A stretch of 64,000 nucleotides of DNA, taken from contig JAZNCN010000010.1 in the NCBI GenBank assembly GCA_045587545.1, positions 1-64,000 on the forward strand. The letters run 5' to 3'. The stretch is from Caccoplasma_A sp045587545. GTDB lineage: Bacteria > Bacteroidota > Bacteroidia > Bacteroidales > G3-4614. Of this stretch, positions 50,836 to 61,553 are shown one piece after another; within the stretch, counting starts at the first letter, position 1, and each line of letters starts with the position of its first letter. Made by a program: the position numbers and the translations under genes. The notes beneath the pieces were generated by a model. It was given only the letters and a program-made list of their open reading frames with translations. It was not told the origin of the DNA and did no database searches.

Positions 50836-52957
50836 ACAATATAAAATCTTATTTCGATATTTTGGCATATCAGCCTTTATCCTAATCTTATGCTGTTTAG
50901 TCATAGGGAAGATGATTATTGTCTCAACTATTGAAAATAAACACTGGGAAGAAAAAGCGGCAAAACTTAAACGTTGCAATGTTGAAATTGCTCCATTAAG
51001 AGGAAATATTTTATCAACCAACGATGAAATTTTAGCAAGTACAGTTCCTCAATATCAACTATTTTTTGATTTTAGAACAGAAGGAATAAAAGCCGACACT
51101 CTCTATAAATATGTTAAGCCCTTAGCAAAAGCATTATCGCTAAAGTTGAAAGATAAAAAGGCTGAAACATACGAGAAAGATATTTTAAAAGCATACAAAA
51201 ATAAAAAAGGGCGTTTTCGCATAAGCAATATATGGGTATCATATCTTGACTATCAAGAAATAAAAGAGTTCCCATACATCAATAAAGGGGTAAATAAGAG
51301 TGGCTTTTTTATTGAAAAAAGAATAATTAGAAAAAAACCTTTCGGAGCAGTTGCATCACGCACCATAGGAAAACTTGACGATACTATTGGAGTGTATGGA
51401 ATAGAGCAAGCTTACAACACAGAACTTAAAGGTACTCCCGGCGTTGCCGATTTGGAAAAGATACGAAGGGTAATGGTTGAACGAACAAAAATAGAGGCAA
51501 TACCCGGACAAGATATCAGAACCACAATAGATGTTCAAATTCAAAGCATCACAGAACAAGCTCTTTTAAATAAGCTCAAAGAGGTTGACGCCGATGTTGG
51601 CGCTGCAATTGTAATGGAAGTTGCAACAGGAGAGGTACGAGCAATAGCAAACTATCAGAGAAAAAATCAAGGAAAATATGTTGAAGCTCGCAATAATGCA
51701 ATAGCTGATATGGTTGAGCCAGGTTCTACATTTAAAACTGTTGCCGTTATGGCTGTCTTAGACGAAGGGATTGCCACATCAGAAGAGATATTTGACACCG
51801 ATAATGGCGTTTACCCATACACAAAAGGGAAACATACCCGATATATAAACGACTGGAATAAACATAGAGGAGGTTACGGGCCCATAACATTAGCACAAGC
51901 AATACATTACTCATCAAATATAGGCATAGCAAAAGCTGTTTTAAAAGGGTACGAAAATAACCAAAAAGGATTTATTGAAAAACTTAAGGAGATGGGAGTA
52001 TGCGACTCCGTAGATCTTAAAATGGCAGGGCAAGCATATCCCAAAATACCACACCCCGACACATTCAGAGGGTGGAACTTTACAACATTACCTTGGATGA
52101 GTTTTGGGTACAATGTACAAATACCTCCCATATATACACTCATGTTCTATAATGCCATAGCAAACAACGGAAAGATGTTGGCTCCAATATTTGTATCCGA
52201 CATAATCAAAAATGGAGAAGTTGTTAAGCATATTGACGCAAAAGTTGTCAGAGAACAAATATGCAAACCACAAACGCTAAAAGAGGTTCGTAAGATGTTA
52301 ACAGGAGTTGTAAAATCCGGTACCGCAAAGAATCTACTATCTCCCTATGTAACAATTGCCGGCAAAACAGGAACAGCTCAAATTTCTCAAGGCGGTGCAG
52401 GTTATAAAAGTGGAGAAACTACACACAGAGTATCATTTTGTGGGTACTTTCCTGATAACGAAAGTCCCAAATACTCATGCATAGTTGTGGTTACACGTCC
52501 ACGAGGAGTTTACCCCTCAGCAGGTGCAATATCAGGAGAAGTAGTAAAAAAAATAGCAGAGCAGATGTATGCTCAAGGATACTTAGGGTTAAAACCACCA
52601 TACAATACCGATTCTATTCATTCGCTTCTCCCCGATATAAAGCGAGGATTGGCAGCATCTACTATATCGGTATGCGATTCGTTACAAATTGCATACGATG
52701 GAGATTATATAACAGAGGGTAAAAATTGTTTGCAATCAAGCGTATCCAATAATAAAATTGTTTTTGCGGTAGAACAAAAAGATTCTATCGGTCTCCCTTC
52801 TGTTATAGGAATGGGGCTAAAAGATGCCCTGTTTACATTGGAGAGGTTAGGATTAACCGTATACATCAAAGGCAAAGGAGTTGTAACAGAACAAGACCCC
52901 GCGGCATACACAAAATATGAAAAAGGAGATAAAGTAATAATTAATTTACAACAATAG
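50822..52957 (+). CDS. ftsI: Septal peptidoglycan transpeptidase (PBP3) with PASTA domain
   Basis: This 711-residue protein has an N-terminal membrane helix (about residues 13-33) and a dimerisation domain. The transpeptidase has PGSTFKTVAV (active Ser in S-x-x-K), HYSSNIG (SxN) and IAGKTGTAQI (KTG). A C-terminal PASTA repeat (about 655-711) reads GLPSVIGMGLKDALFTLERLG. It crosslinks septal peptidoglycan together with FtsW. The PASTA end resembles Spo0V/PBP2x-type forms and is usual in Bacteroidota. Confidence 0.94.
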   Translation: MEKSKQYKILFRYFGISAFILILCCLVIGKMIIVSTIENKHWEEKAAKLKRCNVEIAPLRGNILSTNDEILASTVPQYQLFFDFRTEGIKADTLYKYVKPLAKALSLKLKDKKAETYEKDILKAYKNKKGRFRISNIWVSYLDYQEIKEFPYINKGVNKSGFFIEKRIIRKKPFGAVASRTIGKLDDTIGVYGIEQAYNTELKGTPGVADLEKIRRVMVERTKIEAIPGQDIRTTIDVQIQSITEQALLNKLKEVDADVGAAIVMEVATGEVRAIANYQRKNQGKYVEARNNAIADMVEPGSTFKTVAVMAVLDEGIATSEEIFDTDNGVYPYTKGKHTRYINDWNKHRGGYGPITLAQAIHYSSNIGIAKAVLKGYENNQKGFIEKLKEMGVCDSVDLKMAGQAYPKIPHPDTFRGWNFTTLPWMSFGYNVQIPPIYTLMFYNAIANNGKMLAPIFVSDIIKNGEVVKHIDAKVVREQICKPQTLKEVRKMLTGVVKSGTAKNLLSPYVTIAGKTGTAQISQGGAGYKSGETTHRVSFCGYFPDNESPKYSCIVVVTRPRGVYPSAGAISGEVVKKIAEQMYAQGYLGLKPPYNTDSIHSLLPDIKRGLAASTISVCDSLQIAYDGDYITEGKNCLQSSVSNNKIVFAVEQKDSIGLPSVIGMGLKDALFTLERLGLTVYIKGKGVVTEQDPAAYTKYEKGDKVIINLQQ

Positions 52958-52960
52958 ATT

Positions 52961-54418
52961 ATGAAAAAAATATCGGAACTCTTGGAGAAGATTAAAATCC
53001 TTGGGATTTACGGAGAGAAAGAGAATGAAATCTTAGGGTTAGACTCAGACTCACGTAATATAAAAGCAAAATATATGTTTATCGCGGTAAAAGGCACAGC
53101 AGTTGACGGACACAAATATATTGATAAAGCCATTGAACTTGGAGCAACCGCCATCGTATGTGAAGATTTGCCAGAAAATAGAGTCAATGGAGTAACATAT
53201 ATCCACACATCAGATAGTCATAAGACATTGGGAGAATTGGCCTCGGCTTGGTTTAACTATCCATCTTCAAAACTTAAACTTGTTGGAGTTACCGGAACAA
53301 ACGGAAAAACCACAATAGCAACTCTACTATACAAAATGTTTAAGATGTTTGGAGAAAAGGTTGGGTTACTATCAACAGTATGCAACTATATAGGCGATAA
53401 TGCAATATCATCAACACATACAACACCCGATCCCATATCATTAAATTCGCTTTTAAGTCAAATGGTAGAAGAGGGTTGCACATACGCATTTATGGAAGTA
53501 AGTTCTCACTCGGCAGATCAAAAGAGAATTGCAGGACTCGAATTTGATGGAGGTATATTTACCAACTTAACCCGAGATCACATGGATTACCATAAAACCG
53601 TTGAAGCATATTTAAAAGCAAAAAAAAGCTTTTTTGATTCACTCAATAAAAATGCTTTTGCACTAACAAATGGCGATGACAAGAACGGAATGGTAATGCT
53701 TCAAAACTGCAAAGCAAAAAAGAATTCCTACTCAATGCAATCAATAGCAGAGTTCAAAGGAAAGATAATTGAGAGTCGCATTGATGGGACAACACTCCAA
53801 ATAAATGGCAAAGAGGTAGAAACTCTATTTGTTGGTAAATTCAATGCATATAACCTATTGGCTGTTTATGGAGCAACATGCCTGTTAGGTAAAAAGCCAG
53901 AAGATGTCTTAACTATTTTATCAGCCTTAATACCTGTATCAGGACGCTTTCAAACTCTTTCAAGAGGCGGAATTACTGCAATTGTTGACTATGCACATAC
54001 CCCTGACGCAATAACAAATGTTTTACAATCAATTAATGAAGTTATCAGAAATAAAGGAAACATTATATCGGTTATTGGAGCAGGAGGAAACAGAGATAAA
54101 GGGAAACGCCCTATAATGGCACAAGAGGCAGCAAAATTATCATCGCAACTCATATTAACATCAGATAATCCAAGAGACGAAGAACCCGAACAGATAATCT
54201 CAGAAATGAAAGAGGGATTATCGGCTACTCAAGCTAAAAAGTCTATATCTATCACAGACCGTCGAGAAGCAATACGACTTGCTATACGACTTGCAAAGCC
54301 AGGAGATGTAGTGCTGGTTGCAGGAAAAGGTCACGAAGATTATCAAGAAATCAAAGGAGTAAAATACCATTTTGATGACAGAGAAGAGATTGAAAATGCA
54401 TTTAAAGAATTAATATAA
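52961..54418 (+). CDS. murE: UDP-MurNAc-tripeptide ligase MurE (meso-DAP type)
   Basis: This 485-residue Mur ligase adds the third stem-peptide residue. The ATP-binding loop is LVGVTGTNGKTTIATLL (about 107-123). The carbamylated-lysine region is LKAKKSFFD. The C-terminal DNPR (in LTSDNPRDEEP) is the motif that selects meso-diaminopimelate over lysine. It lies 3 bp after ftsI in the dcw cluster. Confidence 0.95.
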   Translation: MKKISELLEKIKILGIYGEKENEILGLDSDSRNIKAKYMFIAVKGTAVDGHKYIDKAIELGATAIVCEDLPENRVNGVTYIHTSDSHKTLGELASAWFNYPSSKLKLVGVTGTNGKTTIATLLYKMFKMFGEKVGLLSTVCNYIGDNAISSTHTTPDPISLNSLLSQMVEEGCTYAFMEVSSHSADQKRIAGLEFDGGIFTNLTRDHMDYHKTVEAYLKAKKSFFDSLNKNAFALTNGDDKNGMVMLQNCKAKKNSYSMQSIAEFKGKIIESRIDGTTLQINGKEVETLFVGKFNAYNLLAVYGATCLLGKKPEDVLTILSALIPVSGRFQTLSRGGITAIVDYAHTPDAITNVLQSINEVIRNKGNIISVIGAGGNRDKGKRPIMAQEAAKLSSQLILTSDNPRDEEPEQIISEMKEGLSATQAKKSISITDRREAIRLAIRLAKPGDVVLVAGKGHEDYQEIKGVKYHFDDREEIENAFKELI

Positions 54419-54428
54419 ATCAGCAAAT

Positions 54429-55715
54429 ATGTTATACGATTTTTTTAACTACCTGAACTCTATTGATATACCGGGAGCAGGAATGTTCCAATATATATCT
54501 GTCCGGGCAGCGGCAGCCCTTATTCTCTCTCTGTTCTTTGCTATGGTCATTGGAAGAAAGATAATAAACATGCTACAAAAGATGCAAATTGGAGAGACAA
54601 TCCGCGACCTTTCTCTTGAAGGACAATTTGCAAAAAAAGGAACTCCTACAATGGGAGGAATAATCATAATAATCTCAATATTGATACCCTGCCTACTTGT
54701 AGGGCGATTAAATAACATATATATGATACTTATGATTATAACTACAATATGGTTGGGAATATTGGGATTTGCCGATGATTATATAAAAGTCATCAAAAAA
54801 GATAAAGAGGGAATGAAAGGTAAATTTAAGATTATAGGTCAAGTAGGACTTGGACTAATAGTCGGATTAACCCTCTATCTATCACCTGACGTTGTTCTTA
54901 GAGAAAAAGTTATAAATCAAAATGAGGTTGTTGCTACTGAAATTAATTCAGACAACAGTAACGGAAATAATACCACAACTATTAATTATGTAAAATCAAC
55001 AAAAACCACTATCCCATTTGTAAAAGGTCATAATTTTGACTATGCCGATTTAATTCCATTCGCAGGGAAACATTCCCAAACAGTTGGGTGGATAATTTTT
55101 GTTATCGTAAGTATTTTGGTTGTTACTGCAGTATCAAATGGAGCTAATCTTACTGACGGACTTGATGGACTTTCAGCCGGTATAACAGCCATTATTGGTA
55201 TAACATTAGGAATATTTGCATACCTATCAGGACACGTTGTATATGCACCATATTTAAATATCATGTATATACCGGGGTCAGAAGAATTAGTAGTCTTTAT
55301 TAGCGCATTTGCAGGTGCATTAATAGGCTTCTTATGGTATAACACATATCCTGCACAGGTATTTATGGGAGATACAGGAAGTTTGACAATAGGAGGCATT
55401 GTAGCTGTATTAGCTATAATCCTGCGTAAAGAGCTTCTATTACCATTGTTATGCGGTATCTTCTTAGTAGAGAGCTTAAGCGTAATATTACAAACTACAT
55501 ATTTTCGTTATACAAAGAAAAAATATGGAGAAGGACGCAGAATATTTAAAATGACACCATTGCACCACCATTTTCAAAAAGATGGCGATGGTTCAATAAA
55601 CGCACATATTCAATGGCCTACAAATAAAATGCCCGAATCTCGTATTACATTCAGATTTTGGATTATAAGCATATTATTGGCTGTACTAACAATTGTAACA
55701 TTAAAAATCAGATAA
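54429..55715 (+). CDS. mraY: Phospho-MurNAc-pentapeptide transferase (lipid I synthesis)
   Basis: This 428-residue protein has ten membrane helices. Motifs include KKGTPTMGGIIII, FADDYIKVIKKD (catalytic Asp pair), NLTDGLDGLSAGIT and FMGDTGSLTIGG; MTPLHHHFQK is near the end. A hydrophilic insertion at about residues 160-200 (Asn/Thr-rich) is present, which I recall from other Bacteroidota. It overlaps murD by one base (TAATG). Confidence 0.96.
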   Translation: MLYDFFNYLNSIDIPGAGMFQYISVRAAAALILSLFFAMVIGRKIINMLQKMQIGETIRDLSLEGQFAKKGTPTMGGIIIIISILIPCLLVGRLNNIYMILMIITTIWLGILGFADDYIKVIKKDKEGMKGKFKIIGQVGLGLIVGLTLYLSPDVVLREKVINQNEVVATEINSDNSNGNNTTTINYVKSTKTTIPFVKGHNFDYADLIPFAGKHSQTVGWIIFVIVSILVVTAVSNGANLTDGLDGLSAGITAIIGITLGIFAYLSGHVVYAPYLNIMYIPGSEELVVFISAFAGALIGFLWYNTYPAQVFMGDTGSLTIGGIVAVLAIILRKELLLPLLCGIFLVESLSVILQTTYFRYTKKKYGEGRRIFKMTPLHHHFQKDGDGSINAHIQWPTNKMPESRITFRFWIISILLAVLTIVTLKIR

Positions 55716-57052
55716 TGGGAAAGAGAGTTGTAGTATTGGGAGCCGGTGAAAGCGGAGCAGGAGCTGCCGTATTGGCAAAAGTAAAAGGGTTTGACGTTTT
55801 TGTATCGGACAAATCACCAATAAAAGAGAATTACCGATTACTTCTTGATGAATATAATATAGAGTGGGAGAGTGGCGAACACACTCTTGACAAAATATTA
55901 AATGCCGACGAAGTCATAAAAAGCCCGGGAATTCCCGACACTGTCCCCGTTATGAAGTCTGTACTTGAAAAAGGTATTAATGTGATATCTGAAATAGAGT
56001 TTGCGGGCCGATACACAAATGCAAAAATGATATGTATCACCGGAAGTAATGGAAAAACAACCACAACTCTTTTAACATATCACATACTTAAAAGTGCAGG
56101 TTTAAATGTAGGATTGGCAGGCAATGTAGGGAAGAGTTTAGCGTTACAAGTAGCCACTGAAAATTTTGATTACTATGTCATAGAACTTAGTAGTTTTCAG
56201 TTGGACAATATGTATGACTTTAAAGCAAATATTGCCGTTTTGCTAAATATAACCCCCGATCACCTTGACCGATACGGATATGAGATGCAGAATTATGTAG
56301 ATGCCAAATTCCGTATAACCCAAAACCAAACCGAAGGAGACGCTTTCATATTTTGGAATGATGATCCAATAATCTCAGAACAACTCAGCAAATACAAACT
56401 CAAATCAAAATTGTACCCTTTTGCAGAACAAAATTCAAAAGGAGTAGTTGCATATAAAGAGGGTAACAAAATAATTATAGGTGATAAAAACGGAGAATTC
56501 TCCTTTAACGAAGAAGATTTAGCGTTAGAAGGACGACACAATCTGTTTAACTCAATGGCCGCATCAATATCGGCAAAAGTTCTTGAAATAAAAAAAGAGG
56601 AATTACGCGCAGCCTTAAGTGGCTTTAAAGGCGTTGAACATCGTCTTGAGAAAGCAGGAAGAGTAAGAGGAGTTGAATTTATAAACGATTCTAAAGCAAC
56701 CAATGTCAACTCTTGCTGGTATGCTCTTGAAAGTATGAAAACCCCTGTAGTATTAATCATCGGAGGCAAAGACAAAGGGAATGATTACACTGAGATAGAA
56801 CAACTTGTAAAAGATAAAGTTAAAGGGTTGGTCTGCTTAGGAGTGGACAATAGTAAGCTCCACAGTTTCTTTGATTACATGGGGAAAAAGATGGCAGATG
56901 CACTATCTATGAAAGAGGCTGTTGAAAAAGCATTCTCCATGGCAGAACCGGGAGATACTGTTTTACTATCACCCTGTTGTGCAAGTTTTGATCTCTTCAA
57001 TAGCTATGAGGATCGTGGCGAACAATTTAAAAAATGTGTAAAAGAGATTTAA
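55715..57052 (+). CDS. murD: UDP-MurNAc-L-alanine:D-glutamate ligase
   Basis: This 445-residue ligase has an N-terminal UDP-binding Rossmann-like part (RVVVLGAGESGAGAA), then ATP loop ICITGSNGKTTTTLL (about 103-117), ELSSFQLD, and GVEHRLEKAGRVRGVEFINDSKATN. The start at MGKRVVV is fixed by the TAATG overlap with mraY; the longer frame from 55658 lies inside mraY. Confidence 0.96.
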   Translation: MGKRVVVLGAGESGAGAAVLAKVKGFDVFVSDKSPIKENYRLLLDEYNIEWESGEHTLDKILNADEVIKSPGIPDTVPVMKSVLEKGINVISEIEFAGRYTNAKMICITGSNGKTTTTLLTYHILKSAGLNVGLAGNVGKSLALQVATENFDYYVIELSSFQLDNMYDFKANIAVLLNITPDHLDRYGYEMQNYVDAKFRITQNQTEGDAFIFWNDDPIISEQLSKYKLKSKLYPFAEQNSKGVVAYKEGNKIIIGDKNGEFSFNEEDLALEGRHNLFNSMAASISAKVLEIKKEELRAALSGFKGVEHRLEKAGRVRGVEFINDSKATNVNSCWYALESMKTPVVLIIGGKDKGNDYTEIEQLVKDKVKGLVCLGVDNSKLHSFFDYMGKKMADALSMKEAVEKAFSMAEPGDTVLLSPCCASFDLFNSYEDRGEQFKKCVKEI

Positions 57053-57077
57053 CAAAAAGATATTCATTGTCTTAAAC

Positions 57078-58340
57078 ATGGAAGATAACAGAAAAATATT
57101 AAAAGGAGATAAATATATATGGGGAACATATTTCTTCCTCTGCCTAATATCAATTATCTCAATGTACAGTGCAAGCGGTATGTTGACGATGAAAAGCGGA
57201 GAAATATATGACCCAATAATACGTCATGCCATTTTTCTTATAATTAGCACATTAATAGTATTTGGTGTACATTATGTTCACTATAAATGGCTAAGATTAT
57301 TTGGATTACCCCTATTTGCCATTGCCGCTGTTTTACTACTCTACACTCTCTTCTTTGCAGAAAAAGTTAACGACGCCGCACGTTGGATAACAATAGCCGG
57401 TATTCCTATACAACCTTCTGAAATTGCAAAATTAGGAGTAGTAATATCCGTAGCTTACTTTTTGGCAAGAGGACAAAGTGATAAAGGAGTTACAACATTA
57501 GCCTTCAGAAAATCAATAATAATAGTTGCAATAGCATGCATACTGATATTCACAGAGAACTTCTCCACTGCTGCACTCATAGCATTAGTCTCATATTGCA
57601 TGATGCTTATAGCGGGAGTATCCTTAAAAAAGTTACATGCCATTGTATTAATAGTTGTTATGCTGGTTGCAGCCATCTTATTCACAGCGCATATTCTTGA
57701 TAAGAATAACAATGATGAAGATGGGAAAAATATTTTCATGACTGCAATACATAGAGCAAATATGTGGAACAACCGTCTCTTTAATTTTGCAGGAGATGGA
57801 ACTCCCGAATATTTAAAAGAGACAGATGACGATAACTTTCAACGACACCATGCCTATATGGCCATTGCTCACAGCAATGGAATAGGGGTTGGACCGGGCA
57901 ATAGCAGAGAGCGAGATGTCTTACCTCAAGCATATTCCGATTTTATATACGCAATAATTATTGAAGAGTTCGGAATTGCAGGAGGATTGTTCGTAATGGG
58001 ATTATATCTATCATTACTATTCAGAGCATTTCAAATTACCAGAAAATGCACACAAGCATTTCCTGCATTTTTAATTATGGGAATAGCATTACTAATTGTT
58101 TTTCAGGCTCTTTTGAATATGATGGTAGCAACAGGAGTAGCCCCGGTAACAGGGCAACCATTGCCACTTATAAGCAGAGGAGGAACATCTGTCTTGATAA
58201 ATGGCATATATTTTGGAATAATGTTAAGCATAAGTCGCTATGCGACAACAGAAGCTATAGAAACAAATAAAGATGAGGGCAAAGAAGAGATAGAGATACC
58301 CGAAAGCATATCCGCTCCAAACCCAAATCTTAAAAAATAG
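57078..58340 (+). CDS. ftsW: Septal peptidoglycan glycosyltransferase FtsW
   Basis: This 420-residue SEDS-family polymerase has ten membrane helices. Conserved parts are ARWITIAGIPIQPSEIAKLGVV, AHSNGIGVGPGNSRERDVLPQAYSDFIYAIIIEE and LISRGGTSVLINGIYFGI. It polymerises lipid II at the septum together with FtsI. The charged C-terminal tail (about 25 residues) is cytoplasmic. It lies 25 bp after murD. Confidence 0.95.
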   Translation: MEDNRKILKGDKYIWGTYFFLCLISIISMYSASGMLTMKSGEIYDPIIRHAIFLIISTLIVFGVHYVHYKWLRLFGLPLFAIAAVLLLYTLFFAEKVNDAARWITIAGIPIQPSEIAKLGVVISVAYFLARGQSDKGVTTLAFRKSIIIVAIACILIFTENFSTAALIALVSYCMMLIAGVSLKKLHAIVLIVVMLVAAILFTAHILDKNNNDEDGKNIFMTAIHRANMWNNRLFNFAGDGTPEYLKETDDDNFQRHHAYMAIAHSNGIGVGPGNSRERDVLPQAYSDFIYAIIIEEFGIAGGLFVMGLYLSLLFRAFQITRKCTQAFPAFLIMGIALLIVFQALLNMMVATGVAPVTGQPLPLISRGGTSVLINGIYFGIMLSISRYATTEAIETNKDEGKEEIEIPESISAPNPNLKK

Positions 58341-58344
58341 GAAA

Positions 58345-59451
58345 ATGGATAAAATAAAAGTTTTAGTAAGCGGAGGAGGGACAGGAGGACATATATTTCC
58401 TGCCATATCTATTGCAGAAGCTATCAAAGCAAAAATTCCTAATGCCGATATTCTATTTGTTGGAGCAGAAGGGAGAATGGAGATGGAAAAAGTTCCTGCT
58501 GCAGGATACAAAATAATAGGGCTACCCATAAGCGGACTAAGCAGAACAAATTTGTTTAAGAATTTCTCTGTTATTGCTTGTCTTATAAAGAGTTTGAAAC
58601 TTGCAAAAAAAATAGTCAAGGATTTCAATCCTGACGTTGCGGTTGGTGTAGGAGGATATGCAAGCGGACCTACACTATGGTGTGCCTCATCGCTCAAAGT
58701 CCCAACTGTAATACAAGAGCAAAACTCTTATGCCGGAGTTACAAATAAACTTTTAGCAAAAAGGGCTGATGCTATATGTGTTGCATATGATAATATGGAA
58801 AGATTTTTTCCATCTGACAGAATAATACTTACGGGGAACCCTGTACGTAAAGGATTAGGAGAAAAAATTTCTCGCGATGAAGCATTAGATTTTTTTGGAT
58901 TAAACAAAAATAAAAAAACCATATTATCAATAGGCGGAAGCCTTGGAGCAAGAACAATAAACGAAAGTATTATTGAGGCATTAGGCTCAATCCCTGAGGG
59001 GGTGCAAATATTATGGCAGTCCGGAAAATTTTATGAAAAAGAAGCAGCAAAAGCATTATCGGCAATAGATGGAGCACCTGTTAAACAAAGTGCATTTATT
59101 ACACGAATGGATTTAGCATATGCAGCTGCCGATTTAGTAATTTCAAGAGCCGGAGCATCATCAATATCTGAATTATGCATATTGGAGAAACCAGTTATAT
59201 TAGTACCATCACCAAATGTTGCAGAAGACCATCAGACTAAAAATGCCTTAGCACTATCAACAAAAGGAGCGGCAATTCTGGTAACTGATGCAGACGCAAG
59301 GCTAACTCTTATGCAACAGGCATTCTCAATAATTAATGACGATGCCAAATTAAAAAGTTTATCTAAAAACATATCGGAAATGGCACAAATAGACTCAGCC
59401 GATAGAATTGCAGATATAGTAATAGAAATTGCAAATAAAAAGAATAAATAA
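58345..59451 (+). CDS. murG: UDP-GlcNAc:lipid I GlcNAc transferase
   Basis: This 368-residue GT-B glycosyltransferase makes lipid II at the inner face of the membrane. N-terminal VSGGGTGGHIFPAISIAEA (about 7-25), GVGGYASGPTLW, the donor site SIGGSLGARTINES, and SRAGASSISELCILEKPVILVPSPNVAEDHQ are all present. It overlaps murC by one base. Confidence 0.96.
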   Translation: MDKIKVLVSGGGTGGHIFPAISIAEAIKAKIPNADILFVGAEGRMEMEKVPAAGYKIIGLPISGLSRTNLFKNFSVIACLIKSLKLAKKIVKDFNPDVAVGVGGYASGPTLWCASSLKVPTVIQEQNSYAGVTNKLLAKRADAICVAYDNMERFFPSDRIILTGNPVRKGLGEKISRDEALDFFGLNKNKKTILSIGGSLGARTINESIIEALGSIPEGVQILWQSGKFYEKEAAKALSAIDGAPVKQSAFITRMDLAYAAADLVISRAGASSISELCILEKPVILVPSPNVAEDHQTKNALALSTKGAAILVTDADARLTLMQQAFSIINDDAKLKSLSKNISEMAQIDSADRIADIVIEIANKKNK

Positions 59452-60818
59452 TGGATAATTTCAAATCATTATATTTTTTAGGAATAGGAGGCATTGGAAT
59501 GAGTGCCTTAGCACGATACTATATATCTAAAGGGTATAAAGTTGCAGGATATGATCGCACACGTACACATATAACCGACGATTTAACTGCCGAAGGCGCT
59601 GAAATATTTTATGCAGAAGATGTAAATCTTATACCTGAATATTGCCTCAATCCACAAACCACACTAATAGTATATACTCCGGCAGTGCCATTAGAACACA
59701 AAGGCTTTGAATATTTCAGAGAAAAAGGATTTGAGATTGTAAAAAGGGCTAAGCTGTTAGGCATAATAACAAGAAACAGCAGGGGACTATGTGTTGCCGG
59801 AACACACGGAAAAACAACAACAAGTTCAATGCTTGCACACATATTAGCATCATCTTCAACAGAATGTAATGCTTTTTTAGGAGGAATTCTAAAAAACTAC
59901 AATAGCAATTTAATACTATCGGACAAAAGCGATTTGACAGTTATAGAGGCCGATGAATATGATCGTTCATTTCATCAATTATCCCCATATATGGCAATAG
60001 TAACAGCTTCAGACCCGGATCATCTTGATATATATGGGACAGAAGAGGGATACCTTGAGGGATTTGCCCAATTTACAGAATTGATACAACCAGGAGGAGT
60101 TCTTCTGATAAAAAAAGGAATAACCCTAAAACCAAGAATTAATGAAGAGGTCAAATTACTTACTTTTGGCAGAGAAGAGGGAGATTATCATGCAAAGAAC
60201 ATACGTATTGGAGGCGGAGAGATCATATTTGATTTTGTAACACCAAACAAAGTCATAAAAGATATAAAACTTGGAGTTCCCGTTAAAATTAATATTGACA
60301 ATGCAGTAGCTGCAATGGCAATAGCAATACTTAACGGAGTTACCGACGATGAATTACGCAATGCTATTAGTTCTTACAGAGGAGCAGAAAGAAGATTTGA
60401 TTTTTGGTTAAAAAAATCAGATAAAGTTCTTTTAGATGATTATGCACACCACCCAGATGAAGTTGCAGCTTCTATATCATCAGTAAAAGAATTATATCCC
60501 GATAAACATCTTACAGTAATCTTTTACCCACATCTATACAGCCGTACACGTGATTTTGCTCCACAATTTGCAAAAGCACTATCATTGGCAAACAGAGTAA
60601 TTCTACTACCAATATATCCTGCAAGAGAAGAGCCCATACCCGGAGTATCATCAGAAATAATACTAAATGCTATTACTTGCAAAGAAAAAGAGATATGTTT
60701 AAAAGAAAATTTGATAGAACGAATTAAAGTTGGTAATTTTGAGGTTCTTATGACTATGGGAGCAGGGAACGTAGATATATATCTACCTCAAATAAAAGAG
60801 ATATTAGATAACGAATGA
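59451..60818 (+). CDS. murC: UDP-MurNAc:L-alanine ligase
   Basis: This 455-residue first Mur ligase has N-terminal LGIGGIGMSALARYYISKGY, ATP loop CVAGTHGKTTTSSMLAHIL (about 111-129), EADEYDRSFHQL and DDYAHHPDEVAASI. It overlaps ftsQ by 4 bp (ATGA). The late position in the cluster (after murG) is the usual dcw order. Confidence 0.96.
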   Translation: MDNFKSLYFLGIGGIGMSALARYYISKGYKVAGYDRTRTHITDDLTAEGAEIFYAEDVNLIPEYCLNPQTTLIVYTPAVPLEHKGFEYFREKGFEIVKRAKLLGIITRNSRGLCVAGTHGKTTTSSMLAHILASSSTECNAFLGGILKNYNSNLILSDKSDLTVIEADEYDRSFHQLSPYMAIVTASDPDHLDIYGTEEGYLEGFAQFTELIQPGGVLLIKKGITLKPRINEEVKLLTFGREEGDYHAKNIRIGGGEIIFDFVTPNKVIKDIKLGVPVKINIDNAVAAMAIAILNGVTDDELRNAISSYRGAERRFDFWLKKSDKVLLDDYAHHPDEVAASISSVKELYPDKHLTVIFYPHLYSRTRDFAPQFAKALSLANRVILLPIYPAREEPIPGVSSEIILNAITCKEKEICLKENLIERIKVGNFEVLMTMGAGNVDIYLPQIKEILDNE

Positions 60819-61552
60819 TTGCTAAAATATTTAAAATATTATTGTTGCTATTACTTCCCTCATATTTGATTGCAGCATTTATATATGCCCAATACGAATA
60901 TGAGAAAGAGAGATGCTCAGGTATTGAAATAATTCAGAGAAACAAAACTGAACAACAATTCCTATCAGACAATGATATTTTGACAATCATAAGAGACAAC
61001 AAATTGGTAAAAAAAGGAGAGCCTCTAAATAATATAAATAGGGACAAAATAGAAAAAACCATTGAGAAAAATTTCATTATTGAGAATGTTGAGTGCTATA
61101 TGACCCCATCAGGGAAAATTAAAATTGAGGTAGAACAACGCATTCCCGTAATGAGAGTAATTACTCCATATGATTCGTACTATATAGACAAGAATAGGCG
61201 TAAAATGCCACTATCCGATAAAATCATAGTATATCTGCCTGTTGCAAGCGGAAATATAAATGAAGATTTTGCAAAGAATAAGCTATTTGATTTTGTCCAA
61301 TACATAAGTATAAATTCAAAATGGGATAAGCAAATTGAACAGATAGTAGTAACAGACAAAGAAGAAATAGAACTTATTCCTCGCGTAGGAAAACAATTGA
61401 TTCTTTTTGGAAAAATAAGTAACTTTGAACGCAAATTCAACTCCCTTGAATTATTATATTCGCAAATATTTCAAGAAAGAGGGTGGAATTATTACAATAA
61501 TATAAACTTAAAATACGACGGCAGAATTATCTGCACCAAAAACAATAAATAA
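60815..61552 (+). CDS. ftsQ: FtsQ/DivIB-like cell division protein
   Basis: This 245-residue bitopic protein has an N-terminal membrane helix (about residues 6-25) and then a POTRA-like domain (FLSDNDILTIIRDNKLVKKGEPL ... IEKNFIIENVECYMTPSGKIKIEVEQRIPVMRV). A beta domain with YDSYYIDKNRRKMPLSD follows. It links FtsL and FtsI to the ring. Sequence conservation is low, but position between murC and ftsA supports the call. Confidence 0.88.
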   Translation: MIAKIFKILLLLLLPSYLIAAFIYAQYEYEKERCSGIEIIQRNKTEQQFLSDNDILTIIRDNKLVKKGEPLNNINRDKIEKTIEKNFIIENVECYMTPSGKIKIEVEQRIPVMRVITPYDSYYIDKNRRKMPLSDKIIVYLPVASGNINEDFAKNKLFDFVQYISINSKWDKQIEQIVVTDKEEIELIPRVGKQLILFGKISNFERKFNSLELLYSQIFQERGWNYYNNINLKYDGRIICTKNNK

Positions 61553-61553
61553 T